Positions 33,855 to 47,893 of a DNA stretch of 64,000 nt are shown here, piece by piece. The translations under genes and the position numbers were made by a program. The stretch covers positions 372,001 through 436,000 of the forward strand of contig OV884015.1 of assembly GCA_930367205.1 (NCBI GenBank). Reading direction: 5' to 3'. Source of the stretch: Acanthosoma haemorrhoidale. Its lineage: Eukaryota > Arthropoda > Insecta > Hemiptera > Acanthosomatidae. How positions within the stretch are numbered: the stretch's first letter is position 1; every line of letters begins with the position of its first letter. Under the pieces are notes generated by a model. The model was not told the origin of the DNA and searched no databases. It saw only the letters and a list, made by a program, of their open reading frames with translations.

Positions 33855-35596
33855 AACTCGTAGCTTTGATCATACGATCGTATCACGTGATACAATTAGT
33901 GCCAATGATGCGGTACACTATCATTATTGACATCATTTGATGTTATATTCACTCGTAACATTCATCATACGATCGTATCACGTGATACAATGTGTGCTAA
34001 TGATGCGGCACACTATCATAATCGACATCATTTGATGTTATATTCATTCATGACTTCAATCATACGATCGTATCACGTGATACAATGAGTGCCAATGATA
34101 CAGTACACTGTCATAATCGACATTATTTAATAGTATATTCACTGTAACTTCAATCATACGATTGTATCACGTGATACAATAAGTGCAAATGATACGGCAC
34201 ACTATCATATTTGACATCATTTGATGTTATATTTACTCGTAATTTTAATCATACGATCGTATCACGTGAAACAATGAGTGCTAATGATACACTATACAGT
34301 TATATTTAGCATCATTTGATGTTATATTCACTCGTGACTTCAATCATACGATAGTATCACGTGATATAATGAGTGCCAATGATGCGGTACACTATCATAT
34401 TCAACATCATTTGATGTTATCTTCACTCGTAACTTTAATCATACGATCGTATCACGTGATACAATGTGTGCTAATGATGCGGTACACTATCATAATCGAC
34501 ATCATTTGATGTTAAATTCATTCGTGACTTCAATGATACGATCGTATCACGTGATACTATGAGTGCCAATGGTACGGTACACTGTCATAATCGACATCAT
34601 TTGATGTTATATTCCACTGTAACTTTAATCATACGATCGTATCACGTGAAACAATGAGTGCCAATGATAAGGTACACTATCATAATCGACATCATTTGAT
34701 GTTAAATTCACTCGTAACTTTCATCATACGATCGTATCTCGTGATACAATGAGTGTCAATGCTACACTATACAATCATATTTAGCATTATTTGATGTTAT
34801 ATTCACTCGTGACTTTAATCATACGATCACATCACATGATACAATAAGTGCTAATGATACATTATACAATCCTATTCAACATCATTTGATGTTATATTCA
34901 CTCGTAACTTTCATCATACGATCGTATCACGTGATACAATGAGTGCTTATGATACGCAACACTATCATAATTTACATCATTTGATATTATATTCACTCGT
35001 GACTTCAATCATACGATCGTATCTCGTGATACAATGAGTGTCAATGCTACACTATACAATCATATTTAGCATTATTTGATGTTATATTCACTCGTGAATT
35101 CAATCATACGATCGTATCACGTGATACAACGAGTGCTTATGATACGCAACACTATCATAATTGACATCATTTGATATTATATTCACTCGTGACTTCAATC
35201 ATACGATCGTATCACGTGATATAATGAGTGCCAATGATGTGGTACACTATCATAATCGACATCATTTTATAGTATATTCACTCGTGACTTTAATCATACG
35301 ATCGTATCTCGTGATACAATGAGTGTCAATGCTACACTATACAATCATATTAAGCATTATTTGATGTTATATTCACTCGTGACTTTAATCATACGATCAC
35401 ATCACATGATACAATAAGTGCTAATGATATGGTGCGCTATCATATACGACATCAATTGATATTATATTCACCTGTAACTTTAATCATACGATCGTATCAC
35501 GTGAAACAATGAGTGCTAATGATACATTATACAATCATATCCAACATCATTTGATGTCATATTCACTCGTAACTTTGATCATACGATCGTATGATC
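33855..35596 (+). repeat. Satellite B block 11, about 18 monomers
   Basis: The length is 1,742 bp (18 x 95 + 32). It is a mixture of the GTGTCAATGCTACAC, GTGCTTATGATACGC and GGTACGGTACACTGTC variants. The palindrome junction is at 35577-35596. Confidence 0.92.
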
Positions 35597-36307
35597 TTGT
35601 ACGTTAGCTCTTGCCCCTTTATGTTCTCCTGTACCATAACAAAGAAAACATTTTAAAAAAGTTGAATTTTTACAAAAATGCGTATTTCATAGCTTGTACG
35701 TTAGCTCCTGTCCCATTATGTTCTCCTGAAACCAAAACAAAGAAAATATCGTCCAAAAGTCAAATTTTTACAAAAATGCGTATTTCATAGCTGGTACGTT
35801 AGCTCCTGCCCTATTATGTTCTCCTGATACGAAAACGAGAAAAATATCGTCAAAAAGTCAAATTTAAAAAAAATAGGTATCTCATAGCTGGTACGTTAGC
35901 TCCTGTCCCATTATGTTCTCCTGATACCAAAACAAAGAAAATATCGTCTAAAATTTAAATTTTTACAAAAATGCGTTATTTGTAGCTGGAACGTTAGCTC
36001 CTGCTCTTTTATGTTCTCCTGATACGAAATCAAGGAAAATATCGTCAAAAACTCAAATTTTTACAAAAATGCGTATTTCATAGCTGGTACGTTAGCTCCT
36101 GCCCCATTATGTTCTCCTGATACGAAAACAAGGAAAATATCGTCGAAAACTAAAATTTTTACATATAAGAGTATTTTATAGCTGGTACGTTAGCTCCTGA
36201 ACAATTATGAGTTCCTCATACCAAAACAAGAAAATATCGTCAAGAAGTATAATTTTACAAAAATGCGTATTTCATAGCTGGTACAATAATTCCTGCCCTA
36301 TTATGTT
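35597..36307 (+). repeat. Satellite A block 12, about 7 monomers
   Basis: The length is 711 bp (7 x 97 + 32). The terminal variant has ATGAGTTCCTC where others have ATGATTTCCTC. Confidence 0.92.
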
Positions 36308-36624
36308 AACTCGTAGCTTTGATCATACGATCGTATCACGTGATACAATTAGTGCCAATGATGCGGTACACTATCATAATCGACATCATTTAATAGTATA
36401 TTCACTCGTAACTTTCATAATACGATCGTATCACGTGGTATAATGAGTGCTAATGATACACTATACAGTCATATTTAGCATCATTTGATGTTATATTCAC
36501 TCGTCGCTTCAATCATACGATAGTATCACGTGAAACAATGAGTGCCAATGATACAGTACACTGTCATAATCGACATTATTTAATAGTATATTCACTGTAA
36601 CTTTGATCATACGATCGTATGATC
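36308..36624 (+). repeat. Satellite B block 12, three monomers
   Basis: The length is 317 bp (3 x 95 + 32). It is a shortened relative of block B7, with the same first and last monomers but two monomers fewer. The palindrome junction is at 36605-36624. Confidence 0.92.
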
Positions 36625-37925
36625 TTGTACGTTAGCTCTTGCCCCTTTATGTTCTCCTAATACCAAAACAAAGAAAACATTTTAAAAAAGTTGAATTTTT
36701 ACAAAAATGCGTATTTCATAGCTTGTACGTTAGCACCTGCCCCATTATGTTCTCCTAATACCAAAACAAGAAAAATGACGTCAAAAAGTAGAATTTTTAC
36801 AAAAATGCGTATTTAGAGCTAGTACGTTAGCTCCTGCCCCATTATGTTCTCCTGATACGAAAACCAGGAAAATATCGTCAAAAAGTCAAATTTAAAAAAA
36901 ATAGGTATCTCATAGCTGGTACGTTAGCTCCTGTCCCATTATGTTCTCCTGATACCAAAACAAAGAAAATATCGTCTAAAATTCAAATTTTTACAAAAAT
37001 GCGTTTTTTGTAGCTGGAACGTTAGCTCCTGCTCTTTTATGTTCTCCTGATACGAAATCAAGGAAAATATCGACAAAAACTCAAATTTTTACAAAAATGC
37101 GTATTTCATAGCTGGTACGTTAGCTCCTGCCCCATTATGTTTTCCTGATACTAAAACAAGGAAAATATCGTCCAAAACTCAAATTTTTACAAAAATTGCG
37201 TATTTCATAGCTGGTACGTTAGCTCCTGCCCTATTATGTTCTCCTGATACGAAAACCAGGAAAATATCGTCAAAAAGTCGAATTTTTAAAAAATGCGTAT
37301 TTCATAGCTGGAACGTCAGCTCCTGCCCCATTATGTTCTCCTGATACGAAAACAAGGAGAATATCGTCAAAAAGTCGAATTTTTCGAAAATGCGTATTTC
37401 ATAGCTAGTACGTCAGCTCCTGCCCCATTATGTTCTCCTGATACGAAAACAAGAAAAATATCGTCAAAAAGTCGAATTTTTACAAAAATGCGTATTTCAT
37501 AGCTAGTACGTTAGCTCCTGCCCCATTATGCTCTCCTGATACCAAAACAAGGAAAATATCGTCGAAAACTCAAATTTTTACAAAAATTGCGTATTTCATA
37601 GCTGGTACGTTAGCTCCTACCCTATTATGTTCTCCTGATACGAAATCAAGGAAAATATCGTCAAAAACTCAAATTTTTACAAAAATGCGTATTTCATAGC
37701 TAGTACGTTAGCTCCTGCCCCATTATGTTCTCCTGATACCAAAACAAGGAAAATATCGTCGAAAACTTAAATTTTTACAAAAATGCGTATTTCTTAGCTA
37801 GTACGTTAGCTCCTGCCTTATTATGTTCTCCTGATACCAAAACAAGGAAAATGTCATCAAAAAGTTAAATTTTTACATATAAGAGTATTTCATAGCTGGT
37901 ACAAAAATTTCTGCCCTATTATGTT
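36625..37925 (+). repeat. Satellite A block 13, about 13 monomers
   Basis: The length is 1,301 bp (13 x 97 + 40). The usual two terminal monomers are fused into one: GAGTATTTCATAGCTGG runs straight into TACAAAAATTTCTGCC. Confidence 0.91.
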
Positions 37926-39287
37926 AACTCGTAGCTTTGATCATACGATCGTATCACGTGATACAATTAGTGCCAATGATGCGGTACACTATCATATTCA
38001 ACATCATTTGATGTTATCTTCACTCGTAACTTTAATCATACGATCGTATCACGTGATACAATGTGTGCTAATGATGCGGTACACTATCATAATCGACATC
38101 ATTTGATGTTATATTCATTCGTGACTTCAATCATATGATCGTATCACGTGATACTATGAGTGCCAATGGTACGGTACACTGTCATAATCGACATCATTTG
38201 ATTTTATATTCACCTGTAACTTTAATCATACGATCGTATCACGTGAAACAATGAGTGACAATGATAAGGTACACTATCATAATCGACATCATTTGATGTT
38301 AAATTCACTCGTAACTTTCATCATACGATCGTATCTCGTGATACAATGAGTGTCAATGCTACACTATACAATCATATTTAGCATTATTTGATGTTATATT
38401 CACTCGTGACTTCAATCATACGATCACATCACATGATACAATAAGTGCTAATGATATGGTGCGCTATCATATACGACATCAATTGATATTATATTCACTC
38501 GTGACTTTTATTATACGATCGTATCACGTGATATAATGAGTGCCAATGATGCGGTACACTATCATAATTGACATCATTTGATGTTATATTCACCTGTAAC
38601 TTTAATCATACGATCGTATCACGTGAAACAATGAGTGCCAATGATGCGGTAAACTATCATATTTGACATCATTTAATAGTTTATTCACTCGTAACCTTAA
38701 TCATACGATCGTATCACGTGATATAATGAGTGCCAATGATGTGCTATACTATAATAATCGACATCATTTGATGTTATATTCACTTGTAACTTTAATCATA
38801 CGATCGCATCACATAATACAATAAGTGCTCATGATATGGTGCACTATTATATTCAACATCATTTATTAGTATCTTCAATCGTAACTTTAATCATACGATC
38901 GTATCACGTGAAACAATAAGTGCTAATGATACATTATACAATCCTATTCGACATCATTTGATGTTATATTCACTCGTAACTTTCATCATACGATCGTATC
39001 ACATGATACAATAAGTGCTAATGATATGGTGCGCCATTATATTCAACATCATTTAATAGTACATTCAATCGTAACTTTAATTATACGATCGTATCACGTG
39101 AAACAATGAGTGCCAATGATACAGTACACTGTCATAATCGACATTATTTAATAGTATATTCACTGTAACTTCAATCATACGATTGTATCACGTGATACAA
39201 TAAGTGCAAATGATACGGCACACTATCATATTTGACATCATTTGATGTCATATTCACTCGTAACTTTGATCATACGATCGTATGATC
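37926..39287 (+). repeat. Satellite B block 13, about 14 monomers
   Basis: The length is 1,362 bp (14 x 95 + 32). It contains a rare GATGTGCTATACTATAATAATC monomer shared with block B14. The palindrome junction is at 39268-39287. Confidence 0.91.
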
Positions 39288-40584
39288 TTGTACGTTAGCT
39301 CTTGCCCCTTTATGTTCTCCTAATACCAAAACAAAGAAAACATTTTAAAAAAGTTGAATTTTTACAAAAATGCGTATTTCATAGCTTGTACGTTAGCACC
39401 TGCCCCATTATGTTCTCCTAATACCAAAACAAGAAAAATGACGTCAAAAAGTCGAATTTTTACAAAAATGCGTATTTAGAGCTAGTACGTTAGCTCCTGT
39501 CCCATTATGTTCTCCTGATACCAAAACAAGGAAAATATCGTCGAAAACTCAAATTTTTACATAAATTGTGTATTTCATAGCTGGTACGTTAGCTCCTGCC
39601 CTATTATGTTCTCCTGATACGAAAACCAGGAAAATATCGTCAAAAAGTCGAATTTTTAAAAAATGCGTATTTCATAGCAGGAACGTCAGCTCCTGCCCCA
39701 TTATGTTCTCCAGATACGAAAACAAGGAAAATATCGTCAAAAAGTCGAATTTTTAAAAAATGGGTATTTCATAGCTGGAACGTTAGCTCCTGCTCTTTTA
39801 TGTTCTCCTGATACGAAATCAAGGAAAATATCGTCAAAAAGTCGAATTTTTCGAAAATGCGTATTTCATAGCTAGTACGTTAGCTCCTGCCCCATGATGT
39901 TCTCCTGATACCAAAACAAGGAAAATATCGTCGAAAACTCAAATTTTTACAAAAATTGCGTATTTCATAGCTGGTACGTTAGCTCCTGCCCTATTATGCT
40001 CTCCTGATACGAAAACCAGGAAAATATCGTCAAAAAGTCGAATTTTTAAAAAATGCGTATTTTATAGCTAGTACGTCAGCTCTTGCCCCATTATGTTCTC
40101 CTGATACAAAAACAAGAAAAATAACGTCAAAAAGTCGAATTTTTAAAAAATAGGTATTTCATAGCTGGAACGTTAGCTCCTGCTCTTTTATGTTCTCCTG
40201 ATACGAAATCAAGGAAAATATCGTCAAAAAGTCGAATTTTTCGAAAATGCGTATTTCATAGCTAGTACGTTAGCTCCTGCCCCATTATGTTCTCCTGATA
40301 CCAAAACAAGGAAAATATCGTCGAAAACTCAAATTTTTACAAAAATGCGTATTTCTTAGCTAGTACGTTAGCTCCTGCCTTATTATGTTCTCCTGATACC
40401 AAAACAAGGAAAATGTCATCAAAAAGTTAAATTTTTACATATAAGAGTATTTTATAGCTGGTACGTTAGCTCCTGAACAATTATGATTTCCTCATACCAA
40501 AACAAGAAAAATATCGTAAAAAAGTCGAATTTTTAAAAAATGCGTATTTCATAGCTGGTACAAAAATTGCTGCCCTATTATGTT
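39288..40584 (+). repeat. Satellite A block 14, about 13 monomers
   Basis: The length is 1,297 bp (13 x 97 + 36). Ordinary A monomers, with the TTATGTT junction form at the end. Nothing else is seen. Confidence 0.92.
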
Positions 40585-41937
40585 AACTCGTAGCTTTGAT
40601 CATACGATCGTATCACGTGATACAATTAGTGCCAATGATGCGGTACACTATCATAATTGACATCATTTGATGTTATATTCACTCGTAACTTTCATCATAC
40701 GATCGTATCACGTGAAACAATGAGTGCTAATGATACACTATACAGTCATATTTAGCATCATTTGATGTTATATTCACTTGTGACTTTAATCATACGATAG
40801 TATCACGTGATATAATGAGTGCCAATGATGCGGTACACTATCATAATCGACATCATTTGATGTTATATTCACCTGTAACTTTAATCATACGATCGTATCA
40901 CGTGAAACAATGAGTGCTAATGATACATTATACGATCATATTCAACATCATTTGATGTTATATTTACTCGTAACTTTAATCATACGATCGTATCACGTGA
41001 AACAATGAGTGGCAATGCTACACTATACAATCATATTTAGCATTATTTGATGTTATATTCACTCGTGACTTCAATCATACGATAGTATCACGTGATATAA
41101 TGATTGCCAATGATGCGGTACACTATTATAATCGACATCATTTGATGTTATATTCACTTGTAACTTTAATCATACGATCGTATCACGTGAAACAATAAGT
41201 GCTAATGATACATTATACAATCCTATTCGACATCATTTGATGTTATATTCACTCGTAACTTTCATCATACGATCGTATCACGTAATACAATGAGTGCTTA
41301 TGATACGCAACACTATCAAATTTGACATCATTTGATATTATATTCACTCGTGACTTCAATCATACGATCGTATCACGTGATATAATGAGTGCCAATGATG
41401 TGCTATACTATAATAATCGACATTATTTGATGTTATATTAACTTGTTACTTTAATCATACGATCGCATCACATGATACAATAAGTGCTAATGATATGGTG
41501 CGCTATCATATACGACATCAATTGATATTATATTCACCTGTAACTTTAATCATACGATAGTATCACGTGAAACAATGAGTGCTAATGATACATTATACAA
41601 TCATATCCAACATCATTTGATGTTATATTCACTCGTGACTTCAATCATACGATGGTATCACGTGATATAATGATTGCCAATGATGCGGTGCATTATCATA
41701 TTCGAAATCATTTGATGGTATATTCATTCGTAACTTCAATCATACGATCGTATCACGTGATACAATGAGTGCCAATGATACAGTACACTGTCATAATCGA
41801 CATTATTTAATAGTATATTCACTCATAACTTCAATCATACGATTGTATCACGTGATACAATAAGTGCAAATGATACGGCACACTATCATATTTGATGTCA
41901 TATTCACTCGTAACTTTAATCATACGATCGTATGATC
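40585..41937 (+). repeat. Satellite B block 14, about 14 monomers, with a 10-bp deletion
   Basis: The length is 1,353 bp (14 x 95 + 23). The shortfall of about 10 is explained by a 10-bp loss near 41891-41895, where CATATTTGATGTC replaces CATATTTGACATCATTTGATGTC. The terminal palindrome (41918-41937) begins AATCAT rather than GATCAT, leaving an 18-bp perfect core. Confidence 0.92.
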
Positions 41938-43427
41938 TTGTACGTTAGCTCTTGCCCCTTTATGTTCTCCTGATACCAAAACAAAGAAAACATTTTAAAA
42001 AAGTTGAATTTTTACAAAAATGCGTATTTCATAGCTTGTACGTTAGCACCTGCCCCATTATGTTCTCCTGATACCAAAACAAGAAAAATGACGTCAAAAA
42101 GTCGAATTTTTACAAAAATGCGTATTTCATAGCTGGTACGTTAGCTCCTGCCCTATTATGTTCTCCTAATACGAAAACGAGAAAAATATCGTCAAAAAGT
42201 TGAATTTTTCAAAAATGCGTATTTCATAGCTAGTACGTTAGCTCCTGCCCCATTATGTTCTCCTGATACGAAAACCAGGAAAATATCGTCAAAAAGTCAA
42301 ATTTTAAAAAAATGGGTATCTCATAGCTGGTACGTTAGCTCCTGCCCCATTATGTTCTCCTGATACGAAAACAAGGAAAATATCGTCAAAAAGTCGAATT
42401 TTTAAAAAATAGATATTTCATAGCTGGTACGTTAGCTCCTGCCCTATTATGTTCTCCTGATACGAAAACGAGAAAAATATCGTCAAAAAGTTGAATTTTT
42501 CAAAAATGCGTATTTCATAGCTAGTACGTTAGCTCCTGCCCCATTATGTTCTCCTGATACGAAAACCAGGAAAATATCGTCAAAAAGTCAAATTTTAAAA
42601 AAATGGGTATCTCATAGCTGGTACGTTAGCTCCTGCCCCATTATGTTCTCCTGATACGAAAACAAGGAAAATATCGTCAAAAAGTCGAATTTTTAAAAAA
42701 TGGGTATTTCATAGCTGGAACGTTAGCTCCTGCTCTTTTATGTTCTCCTGATACGAAATCAAGGAAAATATCGTCAAAAAGTCGAATTTTTAATAACTGG
42801 GTATTTCATAGCTGGACCGTTAGCTCCTGCTCTTTTATGTTCTCCTGATACGAAATCAAGGAAAATATCGTCGAAAAGTCGAATTTTTCGAAAATGCGTA
42901 TTTCATAGCTAGTACGTTAGCTCCTGACCCATTATGTTCTCCTGATACCAAAACAAGGAAAATATCGTCGAAAACTCAAATTTTTACAAAAATTGCGTAT
43001 TTCATAGCTGGTACGTTAGCTCCTCCCCTATTATGTTCTCCTGATACAAAAACCAGGAAAATATCGTCAAAAAGTAGAATTTTTAAAAAATGGGTATTTC
43101 ATAGCTAGTACGTTAGCTCCTGCCCCATTATGTTCTCCTGATACCAAAACAAGGAAAATATCGTCGAAAACTCAAATTTTTACAAAAATGCGTATTTCTT
43201 AGCTAGTACGTTAGCTCCTGCCTTATTATGTTCTCCTGATACCAAAACAAGGAAAATGTCATCAAAAAGTTAAATTTTTACATATAAGAGTATTTTATAG
43301 CTGGTACGTTAGCTCCTGAACAATTATGATTTCCTCATACCAAAACAAGAAAAATATCGTCAAAAAGTAGAATTTCACAAAAATGCTTATTTCATAGCTG
43401 GTACAAAAATTCCTGCCCTATTAGGTT
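41938..43427 (+). repeat. Satellite A block 15, about 15 monomers
   Basis: The length is 1,490 bp (15 x 97 + 35). A three-monomer group with AAAACGAGAAAAATATC is duplicated within about 42150-42710. Confidence 0.92.
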
Positions 43428-44123
43428 AACTCGTAGCTTTGATCATAAGATCGTATCACGTGATACAATTAGTGCCAATGATGCGGTACACTATCATAAT
43501 TGACATCATTTGATGTTATATTCACTCGTAACTTTCATCATACGATCGTATCACGTGATACAATGAGTGCTAATGATACGGTACATTATCATATTCGACA
43601 TCATTTGATGTTATATTTACTCGTAATTTTAATCATACGATCGTATCACGTGAAACAATGAGTGCTAATGATACACTATACAGTCATATTTAGCATCATT
43701 TGATGTTATATTCACTCGTGACTTCAATCATACGATCGTATCACGTGAAATAATGAGTGCCAATGATGCGGTACACTATCATAATCAACATCATTTGATG
43801 TTATATTCACCTGTAACTTTAATCATACGATCGTATCTCGTGATACAATGAGTGCCAATGATGCGGTACACTATTATATTCGCATCATTTGATGTTATAT
43901 TCATTCATGACTTCAATCATACGATCGTATCACGTGATACAATGAGTGCCAATGATACAGTACACTGTCATAATCGACATTATTTAATAGTATATTCACT
44001 GTAACTTCAATCATACGATTGTATCACGTGATACAATAAGTGCAAATGAAACGGCACACTATCATATTTGACATCATTTGATGTCATATTCACTCGTAAC
44101 TTTGATTATACGATCGTATGATC
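43428..44123 (+). repeat. Satellite B block 15, seven monomers
   Basis: The length is 696 bp (7 x 95 + 31). From about 43503 it matches the end of block B21 at offset 16,919. The junction palindrome has one mismatch pair (GATTATACGATCG). Confidence 0.92.
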
Positions 44124-45318
44124 TTGTACGTTAGCTCTGGCCCCTTTATGTTCTCCTGATACCAAAATAAAGAAAACATTTTAAAGAAGTTGAATTTTTA
44201 CAAAAATGCGTATTTCATAGCTTGTACGTTAGCACCTGCCCCATTATGTTCTCCTAATACCAAAACAAGAAAAATGACGTCAAAAAGTCGAATTTTTACA
44301 AAAATGCGTATTTAGAGCTAGTACGTTAGCTCCTGTCCCATTATGTTCTCCTGATACCAAAACAAAGAAAATATCGTCCAAAAGTCAAATTTTTACAAAA
44401 ATGCGTATTTAGAGCTAGTACGTTAGCTCCTGCCCCATTATGTTCTCCTGATACGAAAACCAGAAAAATATCGTCAAAAAGTCAAATTAAAAAAAAATAG
44501 GTATCTCATAGCTGGTACGTTAGCTCCTGTCCCATTATGTTCTCCTGATACCGAAACAAAAAAAATATCGTCTAAAATTCAAATTTTTAAAAAATGGGTA
44601 TTTCATAGCTGGAACGTTAGCTCCTGCTCTTTTATGTTCTCCTGATACGAAATCAAGGAAAATATCGTCAGAAAGTCGAATTTTTAAAAAATTCGTATTT
44701 CATAGCTAGTACGTCAGCTCCTGCCCCATTATGTTCTCCTGATACGAAAACAAGGAAAATATCGTCAAAAAGTCGAATGTTTAAAAAATGGGTATTTCAT
44801 AGCTGGAACGTTAGCTCCTGCTCTTTTATGTTCTCCTGATACGAAATCAAGGAAAATATCGTCAAAAAGTCAAATTTTTCGAAAATGCGTATTTCATAGC
44901 TAGTACGTTAGCTCCTGCCCCATTATGTTCTCCTGATACCAAAACAAGGAAAATATCGTCAAAAAGTCGAATTTTTCGAAAATGCGTATTTCATAGCTAG
45001 TACGTTAGCTCCTGCCCCATTATGTTCTCCTGATACCAAAACAAGGAAAATATCGTCGAAAACTCAAATTTTTACAAAAATGCGTATTTCTTAGCTAGTA
45101 CGTTAGCTGCTGCCTTATTATGTTCTCCTGATACCAAAACAAGGAAAATGTCATCAAAAAGTTAAATTTTTACATATAAGAGTATTTTATAGCTGGTACG
45201 TTAGCTCCTGAACAATTATGATTTCCTCATACCAAAACAAGAAAATATCGTCAAGAAGTATAATTTTACAAAAATGCGTATTTTAAAGCTGGTACAATAA
45301 TTCCTGCCCTATTATGTT
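44124..45318 (+). repeat. Satellite A block 16, about 12 monomers
   Basis: The length is 1,195 bp (12 x 97 + 31). It has the same length and order as 61043-62237. Confidence 0.92.
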
Positions 45319-46397
45319 AACTCGTAGCTTTGATCATACGATCGTATCACGTGATACAATTAGTGCCAATGATGCGGTACACTATCATAATCAACATCAT
45401 TTAATAGTATATTCACTCGTAACTTTTATAATACGATCGTATCACGTGATATAATGAGTGCCAATGATGCGGTACACTATCATAATCGACATCATTTGAT
45501 GTTATATTCACTCGTAACTTCAATCATACGATCGTATCACGTGATATAATGAGTGCAAATGATGCGGTACACTATCATAATTGACATTATTTAATAGTAT
45601 ATTCACTCGTAACTTTCATTATACGATCGTATCACGTGATATAATGAGTGCCAGTGATGATAAGGTACACTATCATAATCGACATCATTTGATGTTATAT
45701 TTACTCGTATCTTTTATCATACGATCGCATTACGTGATACATTGAGTGCTAATGATACGGTACATTATCATTTTCGACATCATTTGATGTTATATTTACT
45801 CGTAACTTTAATCATACGATCGTATCACATGATACAATAAGTGCTAATGATATGGTGCACTATTGTATTCAACATCATTTAATAGTACATTCAATCGTAA
45901 CTTTAATTATACGATCGTATCACGTGAAACAATGAGTGCTAATGATACATTATACAATCATATTCAACATCATTTGATGTTATATTCACTCGTAACTTTC
46001 ATCATACGATCGTATCACGTGAAATAATGAGTGCCAATGATGCGGTACACTATCATAATCAACATCATTTGATGTTATATTCACCTGTAACTTTAATCAT
46101 ACGATCGTATCTCGTGATACAATGAGTGCCAATGATGCGGTACACTATTATATTCGCATCATTTGATGTTATATTCATTCATGACTTCAATCATACGATC
46201 GTATCACGTGATACAATGAGTGCCAATGATACAGTACACTGTCATAATCGACATTATTTAATAGTATATTCACTGTAACTTCAATCATACGATTGTATCA
46301 CGTGATACAATAAGTGCAAATGAAACGGCACACTATCATATTTGACATCATTTGATGTCATATTCACTCGTAACTTTGATTATACGATCGTATGATC
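45319..46397 (+). repeat. Satellite B block 16, about 11 monomers
   Basis: The length is 1,079 bp (11 x 95 + 34). It includes two long variants with GCCAGTGATGATAAGG. It is duplicated at 62238-63316. Confidence 0.92.
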
Positions 46398-46718
46398 TTG
46401 TACGTTAGCTCTTGCCCCATTATGTTCTCCTGATACCAAAACAAGGAAAATATCGTCGAAAACTCAAATTTTTACAAAAATGCGTATTTCTTAGCTAGTA
46501 CGTTAGCTCCTGCCTTATTATGTTCTCCTGATACCAAAACAAGGAAAATGTCATCAAAAAGTTAAATTTTTACATATAAGAGTATTTTATAGCTGGTACG
46601 TTAGCTCCTGAACAATTATGATTTCCTCATACCAAAACAAGAAAATATCGTCAAGAAGTATAATTTTACAAAAATGCGTATTTTAAAGCTGGTACAATAA
46701 TTCCTGCCCTATTATGTT
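46398..46718 (+). repeat. Satellite A block 17, three monomers (shortest A block)
   Basis: The length is 321 bp (3 x 97 + 30). The usual opening monomer CCCCTTTATG is replaced by CCCCATTATG, so the block seems to be an opening junction fused to the last monomers of a longer block. Confidence 0.92.
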
Positions 46719-47893
46719 AACTCGTAGCTTTGATCATACGATCGTATCACGTGATACAATTAGTGCCAATGATGCGGTACACTATCATAATCGACATCAT
46801 TTAATAGTATATTCACTCGTAACTTTCATATTACGATCGTATCACGTGATACTATGAGTGCCAATGGTACGGTACACTGTCATAATCGACATCATTTGAT
46901 GTTATATTCACCTGTAACTTTAATCATACAATCGTATCACGTGAAACAATGAGTGCCAATGATAAGGTACACTATCATAATCGACATCATTTAATAGTAT
47001 ATTCACTCGTAACTTTCATTATACGATCGTATCACGTGATATAATGAGTGCCAGTGATGATAAGGTACACTATCATAATCGACATCATTTGATATTATAT
47101 TTACTCGTATCTTTCATCATACGATCGCATTACGTGATACATTGAGTGCTAATGATACGGTACATTATCATTTTCGACATCATTTGATGTTATATTTACT
47201 CGTAACTTTAATCATACGATCGTATCACATGATACAATAAGTGCTAATGATATGGTGCGCTATTGTATTCAACATCATTTAATAGTACATTCAATCGTAA
47301 CTTTAATTATACGATCGTATCACGTGAAACAATGAGTGCTAATGATACATTATACAATCATATTCAACATCATTTGATGTTATATTCACTCGTAACTTTC
47401 ATCATACGATCGTATCACGTGAAATAATGAGTGCCAATGATGCGGTACACTATCATAATCAACATCATTTGATGTTATATTCACCTGTAACTTTATTCAT
47501 ACGATCGTATCTCGTGATACAATGAGTGCCAATGATGTGGTACACTATTATATTCGCATCATTTGATGTTATATTCATTCATGACTTCAATCATACGATC
47601 GTATCACGTGATACAATGAGTGCCAATGATACAGTACACTATCATAATTGACATCATTTGATGTTATATTCACTCGTAACTTTCATCATACGATCGTATC
47701 ACGTGATACAATGAGTGCTAATGATACGGTACATTATCATATTCGACATCATTTGATGTTATATTTACTCGTAATTTTAATCATACGATCGTATCACGTG
47801 AAACATTGAGTGCTAATGATACACTATACAGTCATATTTAGCATCATTTGATGTTATATTCACTCGTGACTTTGATCATACGATCGTATGATC
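46719..47893 (+). repeat. Satellite B block 17, about 12 monomers
   Basis: The length is 1,175 bp (12 x 95 + 35). The 6,195-bp tandem duplication begins inside it, at about 47180. The palindrome junction is at 47874-47893. Confidence 0.92.

Noticed and set aside
37921..39756. Short open frames at 37921-38106 and 39568-39756, and the minus-strand one at 21505-21687
   Set aside because: All are satellite read-through with no start context, no homology-like motif and many equivalent broken frames in sister blocks.
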